Source of the DNA: Mucilaginibacter sp. PAMB04168
Lineage (GTDB): Bacteria; Bacteroidota; Bacteroidia; Sphingobacteriales; Sphingobacteriaceae
Assembly: GCF_039634365.2 (NCBI RefSeq)
Contig: NZ_CP155079.2
Location: 3,720,001-3,784,000 of the forward strand
Length of the DNA: 64,000 nucleotides
Direction of reading: 5' to 3'
The notes under the pieces were generated by a model. The model searched no databases and was not told the origin of the DNA. It worked only from the letters and a program-made list of their open reading frames with translations. Both the position numbers and the translations under genes were made by a program. This document shows positions 33,978-43,331 of the stretch, in pieces; positions within the stretch are counted from its first letter, which is position 1, and each line of letters opens with the position of its first letter.

Positions 33978-35045
33978 TTAGTTGATAGGTTGCTGCTGGT
34001 AGGCTTTACGTAAAACGCGGGCTAGTACATCCAGGTCATTAAAAGTATGCAGAGCGTTCAGCACAATGCGTTTAAGCCGCACACCAGCAGGGTTAGGATA
34101 CGGGAAAGAGGAAATCAAGATGCCTGAGTTGTAAAACACTTCCTCTTTAATAGCCGAAGGTAAGATGAATACAGGCAAATCAGGGTGATGCTGAATGCCA
34201 GGTAAATCCTGCACCAGCATCTCAAAGTAAGCGATATTGGTCTTAAGTTTTTCGTGCTGACGGGTGTAGATGTGCTGTCCTTTTAAAAATGCGTAAACCT
34301 GCGCCGGCGATATAGGTGTAGCGCCTGTGTATTCGGGCAAATTACGTAAAGCAGCAGCTTGTTCCTTTGTGCAGCTTATAGCACCGCCGCCTATACCTAA
34401 AGCTTTAGATAAAGAATAAGTTAGGATGTAGTTGAGCTGATTGTACCTTGGCAAGGTGGCGCTGGTGCCAAAACCGTTTTCACCCAACAATCCTATTCCA
34501 TGCGAATCATCAACAATGGCCAAAGCTGGCTGCGACAAATGAGCCAGGAACGAAAAGTTAATAACAGTAGAGGTAAGCGGGTTAACAGAATCACTTGCTA
34601 ATACCATAGGGATACCCACACCGGCCTGACGCCTGCCCTCACGCAATACCCATTGCTGCCATTCTTCCATATCCCGAATGATGGCCTTTTGCTGTAATAT
34701 AGCTGGGTGCGAATTAGGCGAGTTGTACACCGTTAGGTGCCCTGCAATAGCTACCCGCCCGGCAGCAAAGCCAGACGAAAATAGCACGGTATCTTCAGTA
34801 CCTGTAAGCTTAGCAAGCAAGGCCTCACAAGCTTCATATAAATCCAGCCGGGTATTTGAGATGCGCGAAGATGGGTACAGCCAACCATACTTATCCATAC
34901 CTTCCGCTACCAGGTTCATGAACTCGGGGTCCGAATTAATGCCCAGGTAATGGTATCCGGTAAAAAAGAGATACTCCTTACCATTTACCACGGCTGTGCG
35001 GCCCGGCTTACCGTCTAAGTATAAATTGGCTTCTATACTTTCCAT
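33978..35045 (-). CDS. Alpha-oxoamine synthase-like PLP-dependent enzyme (class I/II fold)
   Basis: 355 residues, somewhat shorter than AONS/KBL enzymes (about 390-400). Motifs are those of fold type I alpha-oxoamine synthases: FFTGYHYLGI, SSRISNTRLDLYEACEALLA, AIVDDSHGIGLLG (PLP-ring Asp179/180, His182) and TYSLSKALGIGGG with Schiff-base Lys214. Relatives condense an acyl-CoA with an amino acid (glycine, alanine, serine). The CoA-binding N-terminal segment seems reduced. No biotin genes adjoin; neighbours are a dipeptide epimerase 25 bases upstream and PBP4 16 bases downstream, so the substrate may be an amino acid released from dipeptides (inference). Confidence 0.75.
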   Translation of the reverse strand: MESIEANLYLDGKPGRTAVVNGKEYLFFTGYHYLGINSDPEFMNLVAEGMDKYGWLYPSSRISNTRLDLYEACEALLAKLTGTEDTVLFSSGFAAGRVAIAGHLTVYNSPNSHPAILQQKAIIRDMEEWQQWVLREGRRQAGVGIPMVLASDSVNPLTSTVINFSFLAHLSQPALAIVDDSHGIGLLGENGFGTSATLPRYNQLNYILTYSLSKALGIGGGAISCTKEQAAALRNLPEYTGATPISPAQVYAFLKGQHIYTRQHEKLKTNIAYFEMLVQDLPGIQHHPDLPVFILPSAIKEEVFYNSGILISSFPYPNPAGVRLKRIVLNALHTFNDLDVLARVLRKAYQQQPIN

Positions 35046-35070
35046 CTCTTATTATTTTGCAGCAACTTTA

Positions 35071-36168
35071 TTAAATTTTTACTGATTCAAGCTTTTCTAA
35101 ATAAGCCCGATCTACATCAGCCCCAATACCCGGGGCATCGGTAATCTCCAGCTCCATCCCATTGTACCAAAAGCCACCAATAACTGGGTCGGCCAGTTGG
35201 CCCAGTAAGCAGGTGTCCAGGTCAAAATAATGCAGGTTGGTATGAGCCATAGCAAAATGCACGTTAGCGGTAAGGGCCAGTCGGCTTTCGAGCATACTGC
35301 CCAGCATACATTGCACACCGTTCTTTTCAGCTACCTGGTTTATTAGGATGGCCTCGTTAATGCCCCCGCTTTTGGCAAATTTTATATTAATATATTTAGC
35401 AGCCTTGTTGCGAATGATGCGCTCTGCATCGCGATGGGTGTAAACGCTTTCGTCGGCCATAATGGCTATCGGTGATTGTTCGCACAGTGCGGGCAGCAAT
35501 TCATCGTTATAAGTACGCATCGGCTGCTCGCAAAAGGCAATATCATATTTGGCCAGTTCCTGCAGCGCATAAACGGCCTCCTCAAACGTCCATCCCTGGT
35601 TAGCATCTATCCGAATTTGCGTTTCAGGTTTTAAGGCCCGCCGTATATGCTGCATACGTTCAATATCAGCATCAGGCTTTTTACCAAGCTTAACTTTAAT
35701 AATGTTAAAGCCTTGGCTTTCGAACTTTACAGCCGACGCAGCCATACCCTCGGGCGTATCTATACCTACCGTAACATCAGTAATGATTTTTCTTTTTTGG
35801 CCGCCCAGGTATTGATACAAAGGCATGCTGGCTTTTTTTGCTGCCAAATCGTAGAGCACCATATCAAAAGCGCTTTTAATGGTATAGTTGCCTGCTGTAT
35901 ATAGATGCAGTTCGGCCAGGCGTGCTTCCATATCGGCAGCATCTTTATCTTTCCAAATGGCTGCGAAGTCTTTGGCCATTTCAAAGCCGGTTGCCTGCGT
36001 TTCACCCACTATCATGGGGAAAGCTGAGCACTCGCCTAAGCCGGTTAAACCATTATCGGTATAAGCCTTCACCAAAACGTTTTGGGCAAAGTGCATAGTA
36101 CCCGTTGCTATGGTAAAAGGCTCAATTGGTATAGAGTATTTGTAAATCTCAAATGCGGTAAACTTCAC
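35071..36168 (-). CDS. Dipeptide epimerase (L-Ala-D/L-Glu type, enolase superfamily)
   Basis: 365 residues with a complete muconate-lactonising subgroup active site: Lys158 and Lys160 (IIKVKLGKK), metal ligands Asp188 (RIDANQGW), Glu214 (FCEQP) and Asp239 (IMADESVY), and second base Lys263 (NIKFAKSGG). Such enzymes epimerise the second residue of dipeptides; L-Ala-D-Glu from murein is the classic substrate, though Bacteroidetes members vary. It is 12 bases from the upstream S9 peptidase and 25 from the PLP enzyme, so one operon is likely. Confidence 0.87.
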   Translation of the reverse strand: MKFTAFEIYKYSIPIEPFTIATGTMHFAQNVLVKAYTDNGLTGLGECSAFPMIVGETQATGFEMAKDFAAIWKDKDAADMEARLAELHLYTAGNYTIKSAFDMVLYDLAAKKASMPLYQYLGGQKRKIITDVTVGIDTPEGMAASAVKFESQGFNIIKVKLGKKPDADIERMQHIRRALKPETQIRIDANQGWTFEEAVYALQELAKYDIAFCEQPMRTYNDELLPALCEQSPIAIMADESVYTHRDAERIIRNKAAKYINIKFAKSGGINEAILINQVAEKNGVQCMLGSMLESRLALTANVHFAMAHTNLHYFDLDTCLLGQLADPVIGGFWYNGMELEITDAPGIGADVDRAYLEKLESVKI

Positions 36169-36180
36169 GGTAAGCTTTAG

Positions 36181-38271
36181 TTATTTTATAAGTTTTCTCT
36201 TTAAAAATTCGGCGGTGGCTTCACTCACGGTTACGGCGTTACTATACTTCATCCAGTGGTGCGTATCATCCGGAATGGCCAGAAACTCGTAAGGCATGCC
36301 TTTATTTTCAAAACGGCGTATCAGATCAACCGTTTGACTATAGGCCACATTGCGGTCGTCATCGGCATGAATAAATAATACCGGCGACTTCCAGCCGTCT
36401 ATCCAATTCACCGGAGATGATTGACGGGCTATTTTCAAGGCTTCTTCGGCATCCGGCGCTTTTTCCGGGCTTTGGGTTGCCGGAGTTCTCACCCAGTTGT
36501 GTACGCCATGTATGTCTACACCGGCGGCAAACCTGTCTGAATTTTTGGCTAAGGCCATAGCGGTTAAAAAACCACCGTAAGAGCCGCCATAAATACCTAT
36601 GCGTTTGGCATCAATATTAGGTTGCGCAGCCAGCCAATCGCCAGCTGCCTTTATATCCTGATACTCGATAGCGCCTGTGGCGCCACCCTGAGCAGGTTTG
36701 TGAAATTCGTAACCGTAACCCACGCCCAAGCGATAGTTTACAGACAAGATAGTAAAACCCATGCTTGCCAAATATTGATTCAGGGCATAATCTATCGAAT
36801 AATAGTCCATAAAGTGCCAGCCTAAAACCATTTGCCTTTGCGGGCCACCATGTACATAAACAATGGCCGGGCTTTTACCTTTAACGCCAACAGGCTCAAA
36901 AAGCTGCCCATGAACCTCTATCCCATCAGGCGCTTTAAACACTACCTGCCTGGGCGCAACCATCTGTTTAGGAAAGTTACCTGGGATTAGCTCTTCACCA
37001 ATTAAGGCTACGTTTTTTTTCCGGGCATCCATTACAGTAGGCACCAGCGGCCGTTGGGCGGTTGAGCTTAAGTAAACTATGGTATTACCATCGCCGGTAA
37101 GCACAGGGTAAGCTTCAATACCATTGCCCGCGGTAAGCATCTCCATGGCAGCTTTATCAACCGCAACACGGCCTATATGCCTTCTGTCAATATCCTGTTT
37201 TTCGGTGCCTTTATTGGCACTAAACAAAACACTCTTGCCATCGGCACTTAGCATAACCTGCTCTACCATAAAGTTACCTGGTGTCAGTAACAAAGGCTGT
37301 CCGCCGGTTGAGGGCACGCTGTACAAATGCGGCCAGCCATCATGGTAGGATACAAAAACAATGCGGTTACCTGCAGCCCAGTTGAGATTAGCACCCCCAT
37401 CAGTCGTAGGCATAGAGCCGGCCAGTGTTGCAGGGGCTTTCCATACTTGAGTTGCTTTGCCTGTATTTAAGTCGGCGGTCCATATAGCCCACGGCTGGTG
37501 CTTGCGAGGCAAAATAGAATCAGGCACACTGCCGGTACCAGGAGTGCGGATAAAAGCCATGTGCGTACCATCGGGCGACCAACGCGGCTGCCCGTCTCGC
37601 GCAAATGATGGAGCTATCCATTGTATTGGTTTGCCGGGGCCTGAGTATATACCTATAAAACTGTGATCGGCACGGGCAGAAACGAAAGCCAGCTTCTCAC
37701 CATCAGGCGACCACTTAACCGAACTTGAACTGCCGCGGGCGGTAAATAAGCTTTTAGCCTGTACCGAGCCATCAATAGGCGCAATCCAAACCTGGCTGTT
37801 TTTTATAAATGCTACCTGATTACTTTTTGGCGAAATGGCTGGATAATCGCCTTCACTTAATGCCTTGGCTTCTCCGCCAGCAAAGGCAATGCTCCATACC
37901 TGCACTTTAGTACCCGCCGGATCAAAAGCCGGATTTACAGGCACACTACCCTCGTTTGAGCTGTGATCGCCGCCCCGCACAAACACCACGAAATTGCCAT
38001 CAGGTGATATGGATAAGCTACTTATTTCCTGCCCGTCGTCTGTATTATAGTTAGTTAACTTTCGTAATTTAAAACTTGGCCCTTCAGCTACGTAAACATT
38101 GCGTTTGCCCTCCTCGTTAATAGCAACTGCAATTTTAGACCCCCGTTCACTACTTGTAAGCTCGGTTGGAAAAGGGTAGCTGAGTACCTGGTTTAAGGAG
38201 AACTTTTGAGCAAATGTTGGACCGCTGCAGAATGTAAGAGCGAATAAAACACGAAGTATCAGTTTTTTCAT
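36181..38271 (-). CDS. Secreted S9 family serine peptidase (prolyl oligopeptidase/DPP-type)
   Basis: 696 residues with signal peptide (LILRVLFALTFCSGPTFAQ). Residues ~30-430 form a WD40/TolB-like beta-propeller (repeats such as KWSPDGEKLAFVSA and RWSPDGTHMAFIRT). The alpha/beta-hydrolase domain follows, with nucleophile GGSYGGFLTA, Asp in IHADDDRNV and His in PDDTHHW. It cleaves short peptides in the periplasm. As first gene of the minus-strand operon it could generate dipeptides for the epimerase downstream. Confidence 0.9.
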   Translation of the reverse strand: MKKLILRVLFALTFCSGPTFAQKFSLNQVLSYPFPTELTSSERGSKIAVAINEEGKRNVYVAEGPSFKLRKLTNYNTDDGQEISSLSISPDGNFVVFVRGGDHSSNEGSVPVNPAFDPAGTKVQVWSIAFAGGEAKALSEGDYPAISPKSNQVAFIKNSQVWIAPIDGSVQAKSLFTARGSSSSVKWSPDGEKLAFVSARADHSFIGIYSGPGKPIQWIAPSFARDGQPRWSPDGTHMAFIRTPGTGSVPDSILPRKHQPWAIWTADLNTGKATQVWKAPATLAGSMPTTDGGANLNWAAGNRIVFVSYHDGWPHLYSVPSTGGQPLLLTPGNFMVEQVMLSADGKSVLFSANKGTEKQDIDRRHIGRVAVDKAAMEMLTAGNGIEAYPVLTGDGNTIVYLSSTAQRPLVPTVMDARKKNVALIGEELIPGNFPKQMVAPRQVVFKAPDGIEVHGQLFEPVGVKGKSPAIVYVHGGPQRQMVLGWHFMDYYSIDYALNQYLASMGFTILSVNYRLGVGYGYEFHKPAQGGATGAIEYQDIKAAGDWLAAQPNIDAKRIGIYGGSYGGFLTAMALAKNSDRFAAGVDIHGVHNWVRTPATQSPEKAPDAEEALKIARQSSPVNWIDGWKSPVLFIHADDDRNVAYSQTVDLIRRFENKGMPYEFLAIPDDTHHWMKYSNAVTVSEATAEFLKRKLIK

Positions 38272-38640
38272 GGCTATGGCAGACGGGCTAATTTATAATT
38301 ATTATTTTCTTATAGTTAATTTTTTGCTATAACTTCACCTTTGTAAAGTTTTAAAAATTAATTGGTAAACCCAGCAACAGCTATATAAAATTTACAATTA
38401 ACATTTACACCAATCTTAAGCCATTTTTATCTAATTTTCTGAATAAATATTTAAGTTGTGGCCAAAATACATCCGTTTTGTATTGGATAGGCTATTCCTT
38501 TTCAGATAAATTCAATAATTATATTAAATTTATTGACTTTATTGAAAATTATTAACCATTTTCGTTAAAAACACTTAACATCAATAATCTTTTTGCGCTA
38601 AATTTACTACTTTATCATTTCATTGACTAAAATCCATTTT
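38272..38640. other. AT-rich divergent regulatory region between S9 peptidase and SusC
   Basis: 369 bases, visibly richer in A/T than the surrounding genes, with no ORF. It must contain promoters in both directions; a TAAATTTA at 38599-38606, close to the -7 consensus, is 35 bases before the SusC ATG. No strong palindrome was found. Confidence 0.5.
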
Positions 38641-41600
38641 ATGAAGAAAATTTTTACGTTAAAATTTCTGCTTCTGATGATGTTTTGCGCCGTAACTGCT
38701 GTGGCGCAAACCGTTGAAATTAGCGGTAAGGTTACCGACGCCAATGACAACACCCCCGTGACCGGCGTTACCGTATCGGTTAAAGGAACTACTACAGCCG
38801 TAGGCACCGACGTAAACGGCAACTATCGAATTAAAACGCCGCAGGGCAGCACTGCACTGCTATTTAGGTTTATTGGCTACACAAGCCAGGAAATAGCTAT
38901 TAGCGGCCGTCGCACCATCGACGTAAAACTTGCTCCCGATAGTAAAATGCTGAACGAGGTAGTGGTAAATACCGGTTTAGGTATTGCCCGTAACAAAAAG
39001 GAGCTGGCTTATGCCGCACAAAGCGTTACCTCAGAAGAGCTGAATCAAAACCATCAGCCAAATTTGGTAAATGCCTTACAGGGCAAGGTAGCTGGCGCTA
39101 CCATATCCAGTACGGGTGGCGGTCCGGGCCAGGGTGCACGTATTATCATCAGGGGTGTAAATTCTATCGATCCTAATAAAAGCAACCAGCCTTTATTTGT
39201 GGTAGACGGTGTTATTATAGATAACAGTACTTCTACAGTAGGTGCCGGCTCAGGCTTCAACGTACGCAGTGTAGGTAACCGCGGTTCAGATATTAACCCC
39301 GAGGATATAGAAACTATTAACGTATTAAAAGGCGGCGCTGCAACTGCGCTGTACGGATTATTAGGCTCAAATGGTGTAATTGTAATTACTACTAAAAAAG
39401 GCAAGGGTAATGAGCTTAGGGTTGACCTTACCAGCACTTACGGTTTTGAGAATCCAGATAAGCTCCCTAAGGTACAAAAAGAATATACCGCAGGTATTTT
39501 GGGAGTTTACACCCCCATTGGCTTAGGTCCAGCCTGGGGCCCTAACATTGCAGAGGCAAAACTGCTCGATCCAACCCATCCGGATGAGCTTTTTGATAAT
39601 TATAAGCAAGCGTACCGCACAGGTCACCAGAATCGTAACTCGCTTTCTGTATCAGGCGGAACGGAGAATGCCCGTATCTTCTCGTCGTTATCTTACTTCA
39701 AACAAAGCGGTATGCTGCCATTTACAGATTATCGCAACATATCAGCCAGATTAAACGCCGACTTTAAAATCAGCAGTAAATTCAAAAGTTCAGTTAACAT
39801 GAACTTTGTTAACTCGGGCGGTTACCGTTATGATGCCGACCGTTTTGGAGAAAGCCTGGCTTATTTTTCGCCACGCTGGGATGTAAGCGAATACCTTAAT
39901 CCAGATGGTACCCAGCTTTGGAAGGGCACCAATAACCCAATTTACGGCGCAGCTACTAACCGTTTAAAGGATGACAACAACCGCTTTATAGGTGGTGTTA
40001 CCTATAGCTATACGCCGGTTAAGTGGTTCGATTTAACTTACCGCTTTGGTGTTGATATCTATAATGAAAACCGCTTCCGCACCGCTCCGGGCCCGATGGG
40101 TATACCCGGCGAGCGACTGTACGATAACTCCGATGGCTATGTAGGTGATTATAATAATAAATACCGCTCACTGAGCTCTACCTTAATTGCTACTTTAAAT
40201 GGCCAGATAACCACAGACCTGAAAGGAACTTTGCGTTTAGGACAAGATTTATTCGACAGGCAAAATTCGAGCAAAGGCATTACCGGAACCAAACTGGCGA
40301 AGTACGATTTGTTTACGCTTTGGAATGCAACTGCATTTCAGGATATAGTTGACAGCCAATATAAATACCGGTTAATGGGTTTGTTTGCCGAAGGCACACT
40401 CGATTATAAGAACTATTTATTCTTAACGCTTAGCTTAAGAAGAGATATCACATCTACCCTGCCAGAATCGAACAGGGCATTCTACTACCCTTCTGCCAGT
40501 TTATCTTATGCATTTTCCGATCAGTTCAAACTGCCCGAATTTATATCATTTGGTAAGCTAAGGTTATCATATGCTAAGCTGGGTAAGGATGCGCCCGAAT
40601 ACTCATACGTAAACGGTTATACCAGAAACAGCAGTATTGCTACCGGCTCAACCGGCTTTACCAGAACCAACAGCTTACGTAACCCCGAACTACGCCCGGA
40701 ATTTACCAGCACTTATGAAGCAGGTTTGGAAATGAGCTTCCTGAAAAGTCGTTTTGGATTTGACTTCACCTATTATCGTTCTTTAAGTAAAGATATGATT
40801 ACCCAGGCCGACGTTTCATCCGCAACAGGCTATCTCACCGCTTTTGTAAATGCAGGCAGCATACAAAATAAGGGTGTAGAGCTGATATTAAAGGGCTCCC
40901 CCGTACGTTCAAAAAACTTTAGCTGGGATGCAACTTTAAACTTTTCTGCTAATCGTAATAAGGTGGTTGAAACACTTAACCATGCTCCTGTTAACTACGG
41001 CGGCAACAGCGGTGGTTACTTAAACTCGCCGGTTACCTTACGTTTGGTTGAGGGCGAAGCTTATGGCAACCTGTATGGAACGGTTTGGCAACGCTATGGC
41101 GCCGACCCTAATGCAACCAAGGCAGAAAAAGACCTTCCATTGTTAATAGGCGCTAATGGTTTCCCGGTGTTGGGGTCGGTTAACAACCTTAAAATTTTAG
41201 GAAACTCACAACCCCGGTGGATTGGTGGCTTATCAAACACCTTTACCTACAAGCGACTAAGCCTTACTGCGCTTTTAGACGGTCGCTGGGGTTTGCAGAA
41301 ATTTAATCGTCTGGAGAACTTCTTTGCTGCATTCGGTATTGCCGATTACACTGCCGATCGCCGCCAATTTAAAGTGTTCGATGGCTTATTAGCTAATGGT
41401 CAGCCAAACACTAAATCGGTATGGTTAGGGCAGGCAACAGGTCCGGATGGTGTAAATTACGGCGAGGGTTACTACCGTACATATTACCGCGCCATATCTG
41501 AACCTTTTGTGAGCGATGCCTCATGGATCCGTTTACGCTCAGCGAGTCTTAGCTACAACATTCCAAATAATTATTTGCCCAAATTTATAAAACGTGCTTC

Positions 41601-41760
41601 GGCATCGGTTACCGGCACCAACTTATGGTTGCATACCAATTATTATGGTCTGGATCCGGAATCTGTTTCGGCAGATAGCGGCAGCAACGTTGACGGATGG
41701 TCGGGCTTTACTTACCCCGCAGCCCGTCAGTTCTTTTTTACTATTAACGTAGGATTCTAA
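38641..41760 (+). CDS. SusC/RagA family TonB-linked outer membrane protein
   Basis: 1039 residues from ATG 38641 (a TTG start 6 codons upstream is less likely). Signal peptide, then a carboxypeptidase-regulatory-like domain (VEISGKVTDANDNTPVTGVT, LLFRFIGYTSQEI), the TonB plug with NLVNALQGKVAGATI, IIIRGVNSI and LKGGAATALYGLLGSNGVIVI, and a ~800-residue barrel ending FFFTINVGF. With the SusD partner it imports oligomeric nutrients such as glycans or peptides. There is no extended N-terminal STN domain, so no anti-sigma-coupled transducer. No carbohydrate-active enzyme lies next to it. Confidence 0.95.
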   Translation: MKKIFTLKFLLLMMFCAVTAVAQTVEISGKVTDANDNTPVTGVTVSVKGTTTAVGTDVNGNYRIKTPQGSTALLFRFIGYTSQEIAISGRRTIDVKLAPDSKMLNEVVVNTGLGIARNKKELAYAAQSVTSEELNQNHQPNLVNALQGKVAGATISSTGGGPGQGARIIIRGVNSIDPNKSNQPLFVVDGVIIDNSTSTVGAGSGFNVRSVGNRGSDINPEDIETINVLKGGAATALYGLLGSNGVIVITTKKGKGNELRVDLTSTYGFENPDKLPKVQKEYTAGILGVYTPIGLGPAWGPNIAEAKLLDPTHPDELFDNYKQAYRTGHQNRNSLSVSGGTENARIFSSLSYFKQSGMLPFTDYRNISARLNADFKISSKFKSSVNMNFVNSGGYRYDADRFGESLAYFSPRWDVSEYLNPDGTQLWKGTNNPIYGAATNRLKDDNNRFIGGVTYSYTPVKWFDLTYRFGVDIYNENRFRTAPGPMGIPGERLYDNSDGYVGDYNNKYRSLSSTLIATLNGQITTDLKGTLRLGQDLFDRQNSSKGITGTKLAKYDLFTLWNATAFQDIVDSQYKYRLMGLFAEGTLDYKNYLFLTLSLRRDITSTLPESNRAFYYPSASLSYAFSDQFKLPEFISFGKLRLSYAKLGKDAPEYSYVNGYTRNSSIATGSTGFTRTNSLRNPELRPEFTSTYEAGLEMSFLKSRFGFDFTYYRSLSKDMITQADVSSATGYLTAFVNAGSIQNKGVELILKGSPVRSKNFSWDATLNFSANRNKVVETLNHAPVNYGGNSGGYLNSPVTLRLVEGEAYGNLYGTVWQRYGADPNATKAEKDLPLLIGANGFPVLGSVNNLKILGNSQPRWIGGLSNTFTYKRLSLTALLDGRWGLQKFNRLENFFAAFGIADYTADRRQFKVFDGLLANGQPNTKSVWLGQATGPDGVNYGEGYYRTYYRAISEPFVSDASWIRLRSASLSYNIPNNYLPKFIKRASASVTGTNLWLHTNYYGLDPESVSADSGSNVDGWSGFTYPAARQFFFTINVGF

Positions 41761-41770
41761 TTTTACAGAA

Positions 41771-43207
41771 ATGCAAAGAATATATAAATATACATCAATA
41801 GCACTTTTAGCCCTGGCTACGGCAACTATGCCGAGCTGCAAAAAGTATTTTGCGCTGGATCAAGACCCAAATTTGGTAAACGACCCCACACTGCAATCGT
41901 TGCTAACTAACACTACCTTTAAAATGGGAAATAACAGTTACAACGCTGGCAGTACAGTAGCGCCCTATGTACAATACCTGGCAAATCCAACGGCCAGTTC
42001 GGCCACCGATACTTACCAACAGGTTGATTATTCGGGCACGTGGGACGCCATCTACTATGCTTTGGCCGATGCTACTGACATGAAAAATAAGGCAGTTGCT
42101 CAAAATTCGAGTGAATTTATTGGCGTAGCTGATGTAGCTCTAGCTTATAACTTAAGCCTGATTAATGACCTTTGGGGAAGCGGCCCTTACAGCGAAGCTT
42201 TTAAAACAAATAACTTTACGCCGAAATATGACTCGCAGCAAGACGTTTACAACACTTGTGTTACCTTAATTAATGAGGCGATAACCCAATTATCAAAAAC
42301 CGATGCGACCATAAAGCTTAACACTACACCTACTGCTGATCTGGTACACGGCGGCGACCGTGTAAAATGGCTTAAAACGGCTTATGCAATAAAGGCACGT
42401 TTATTAAACAAATTAAGCAAAAGACCCAATTATGACGCTACAGCCGTTTTAGCTGCCGTAAGAAGTTCCTACACCACCAATGCCGATGATGCAGGCATGG
42501 CTACCTTTATTACACGTAACCCGTGGGCAGGTGTAGCACTATCCAACGCCAACGCCACCTTAGGCGGCTGGCTGTCCGAACAATTGGTTGATCACCTGAA
42601 TGGTACTACTTACGGCATATTTGATCCGCGGATTCGTAAGATTACCGATCCTACGGTCACTAATACATTTATTGGTACGGTTAATGGTGCGGGCAACAGG
42701 GCCCCAGGTGCAAATACCACTAAGGATGAGAACTATATTTCTCAAAAATCACCCTGGACGGCTGATACTGCTCCCCTGCTTATTGTAACTTATGCCGAAA
42801 TGAAGTTTATTGAGGCAGAAGCAGCCCTGCGTTCAAACGACCGCACCAGTGCATACGCAGCTTACCTCGCCGGTATCAATGCCAACATGGATAAACTGCA
42901 AGTGCCCGCTACTGATGCTGAACGGATAGCCTACATGGCCAGCCCTATAGTAGCTGTTGGTGCCGCCAACCTTACTTTGGACTTGATTTTTAAAGAAAAG
43001 TATGTAGCCACCTACCTCAACCCGGAGGCTTGGAACGATGCACGCCGTTATGATTATAAATACAAGGACTTTACGCTGCCTGCCAACGCAGTGCTTACAA
43101 CATTCATCCGCCGCTTGGCTTACCCAACCAGCGAGACCAGGAAGAATACGGCTAATGTGCCAAATGTAGGTGCACTTACTGACCGTATATTCTGGGACCA
43201 GCCGTAA
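41771..43207 (+). CDS. SusD/RagB family outer membrane lipoprotein
   Basis: 478 residues. Lipoprotein signal ALATATMPSC (Cys23), followed by KKYFALDQDPN, an opening typical of the SusD-like_2 type. Helical TPR-like segments hold the ligand platform (INDLWGSGPYSEAF, KWLKTAYAIKARLLNKLSK, TYAEMKFIEAEAALRS). It caps the SusC barrel 10 bases upstream in the same operon, and the pair ends at a terminator. The nutrient cannot be read from sequence; peptide use is possible given nearby peptidase genes. Confidence 0.93.
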   Translation: MQRIYKYTSIALLALATATMPSCKKYFALDQDPNLVNDPTLQSLLTNTTFKMGNNSYNAGSTVAPYVQYLANPTASSATDTYQQVDYSGTWDAIYYALADATDMKNKAVAQNSSEFIGVADVALAYNLSLINDLWGSGPYSEAFKTNNFTPKYDSQQDVYNTCVTLINEAITQLSKTDATIKLNTTPTADLVHGGDRVKWLKTAYAIKARLLNKLSKRPNYDATAVLAAVRSSYTTNADDAGMATFITRNPWAGVALSNANATLGGWLSEQLVDHLNGTTYGIFDPRIRKITDPTVTNTFIGTVNGAGNRAPGANTTKDENYISQKSPWTADTAPLLIVTYAEMKFIEAEAALRSNDRTSAYAAYLAGINANMDKLQVPATDAERIAYMASPIVAVGAANLTLDLIFKEKYVATYLNPEAWNDARRYDYKYKDFTLPANAVLTTFIRRLAYPTSETRKNTANVPNVGALTDRIFWDQP

Positions 43208-43229
43208 ACAGTTTTTCGGTTTAATCAAC

Positions 43230-43262
43230 AAAAAGGCATTCTGTTAAACAGGATGCCTTTTT
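43230..43262 (+). terminator. Terminator of the SusC/SusD operon
   Basis: AAAAAGGCAT (43230-43239) pairs with ATGCCTTTTT (43253-43262), with an inner CTG/CAG stem, ending in T-rich sequence 23 bases after the SusD stop. Confidence 0.88.
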
Positions 43263-43331
43263 ATTTTAATGCGGTTATGCAGGTATGGCTATCAAACGTA
43301 TTTTTGCATCGCTGTTTCAGGCTGTAATTTC

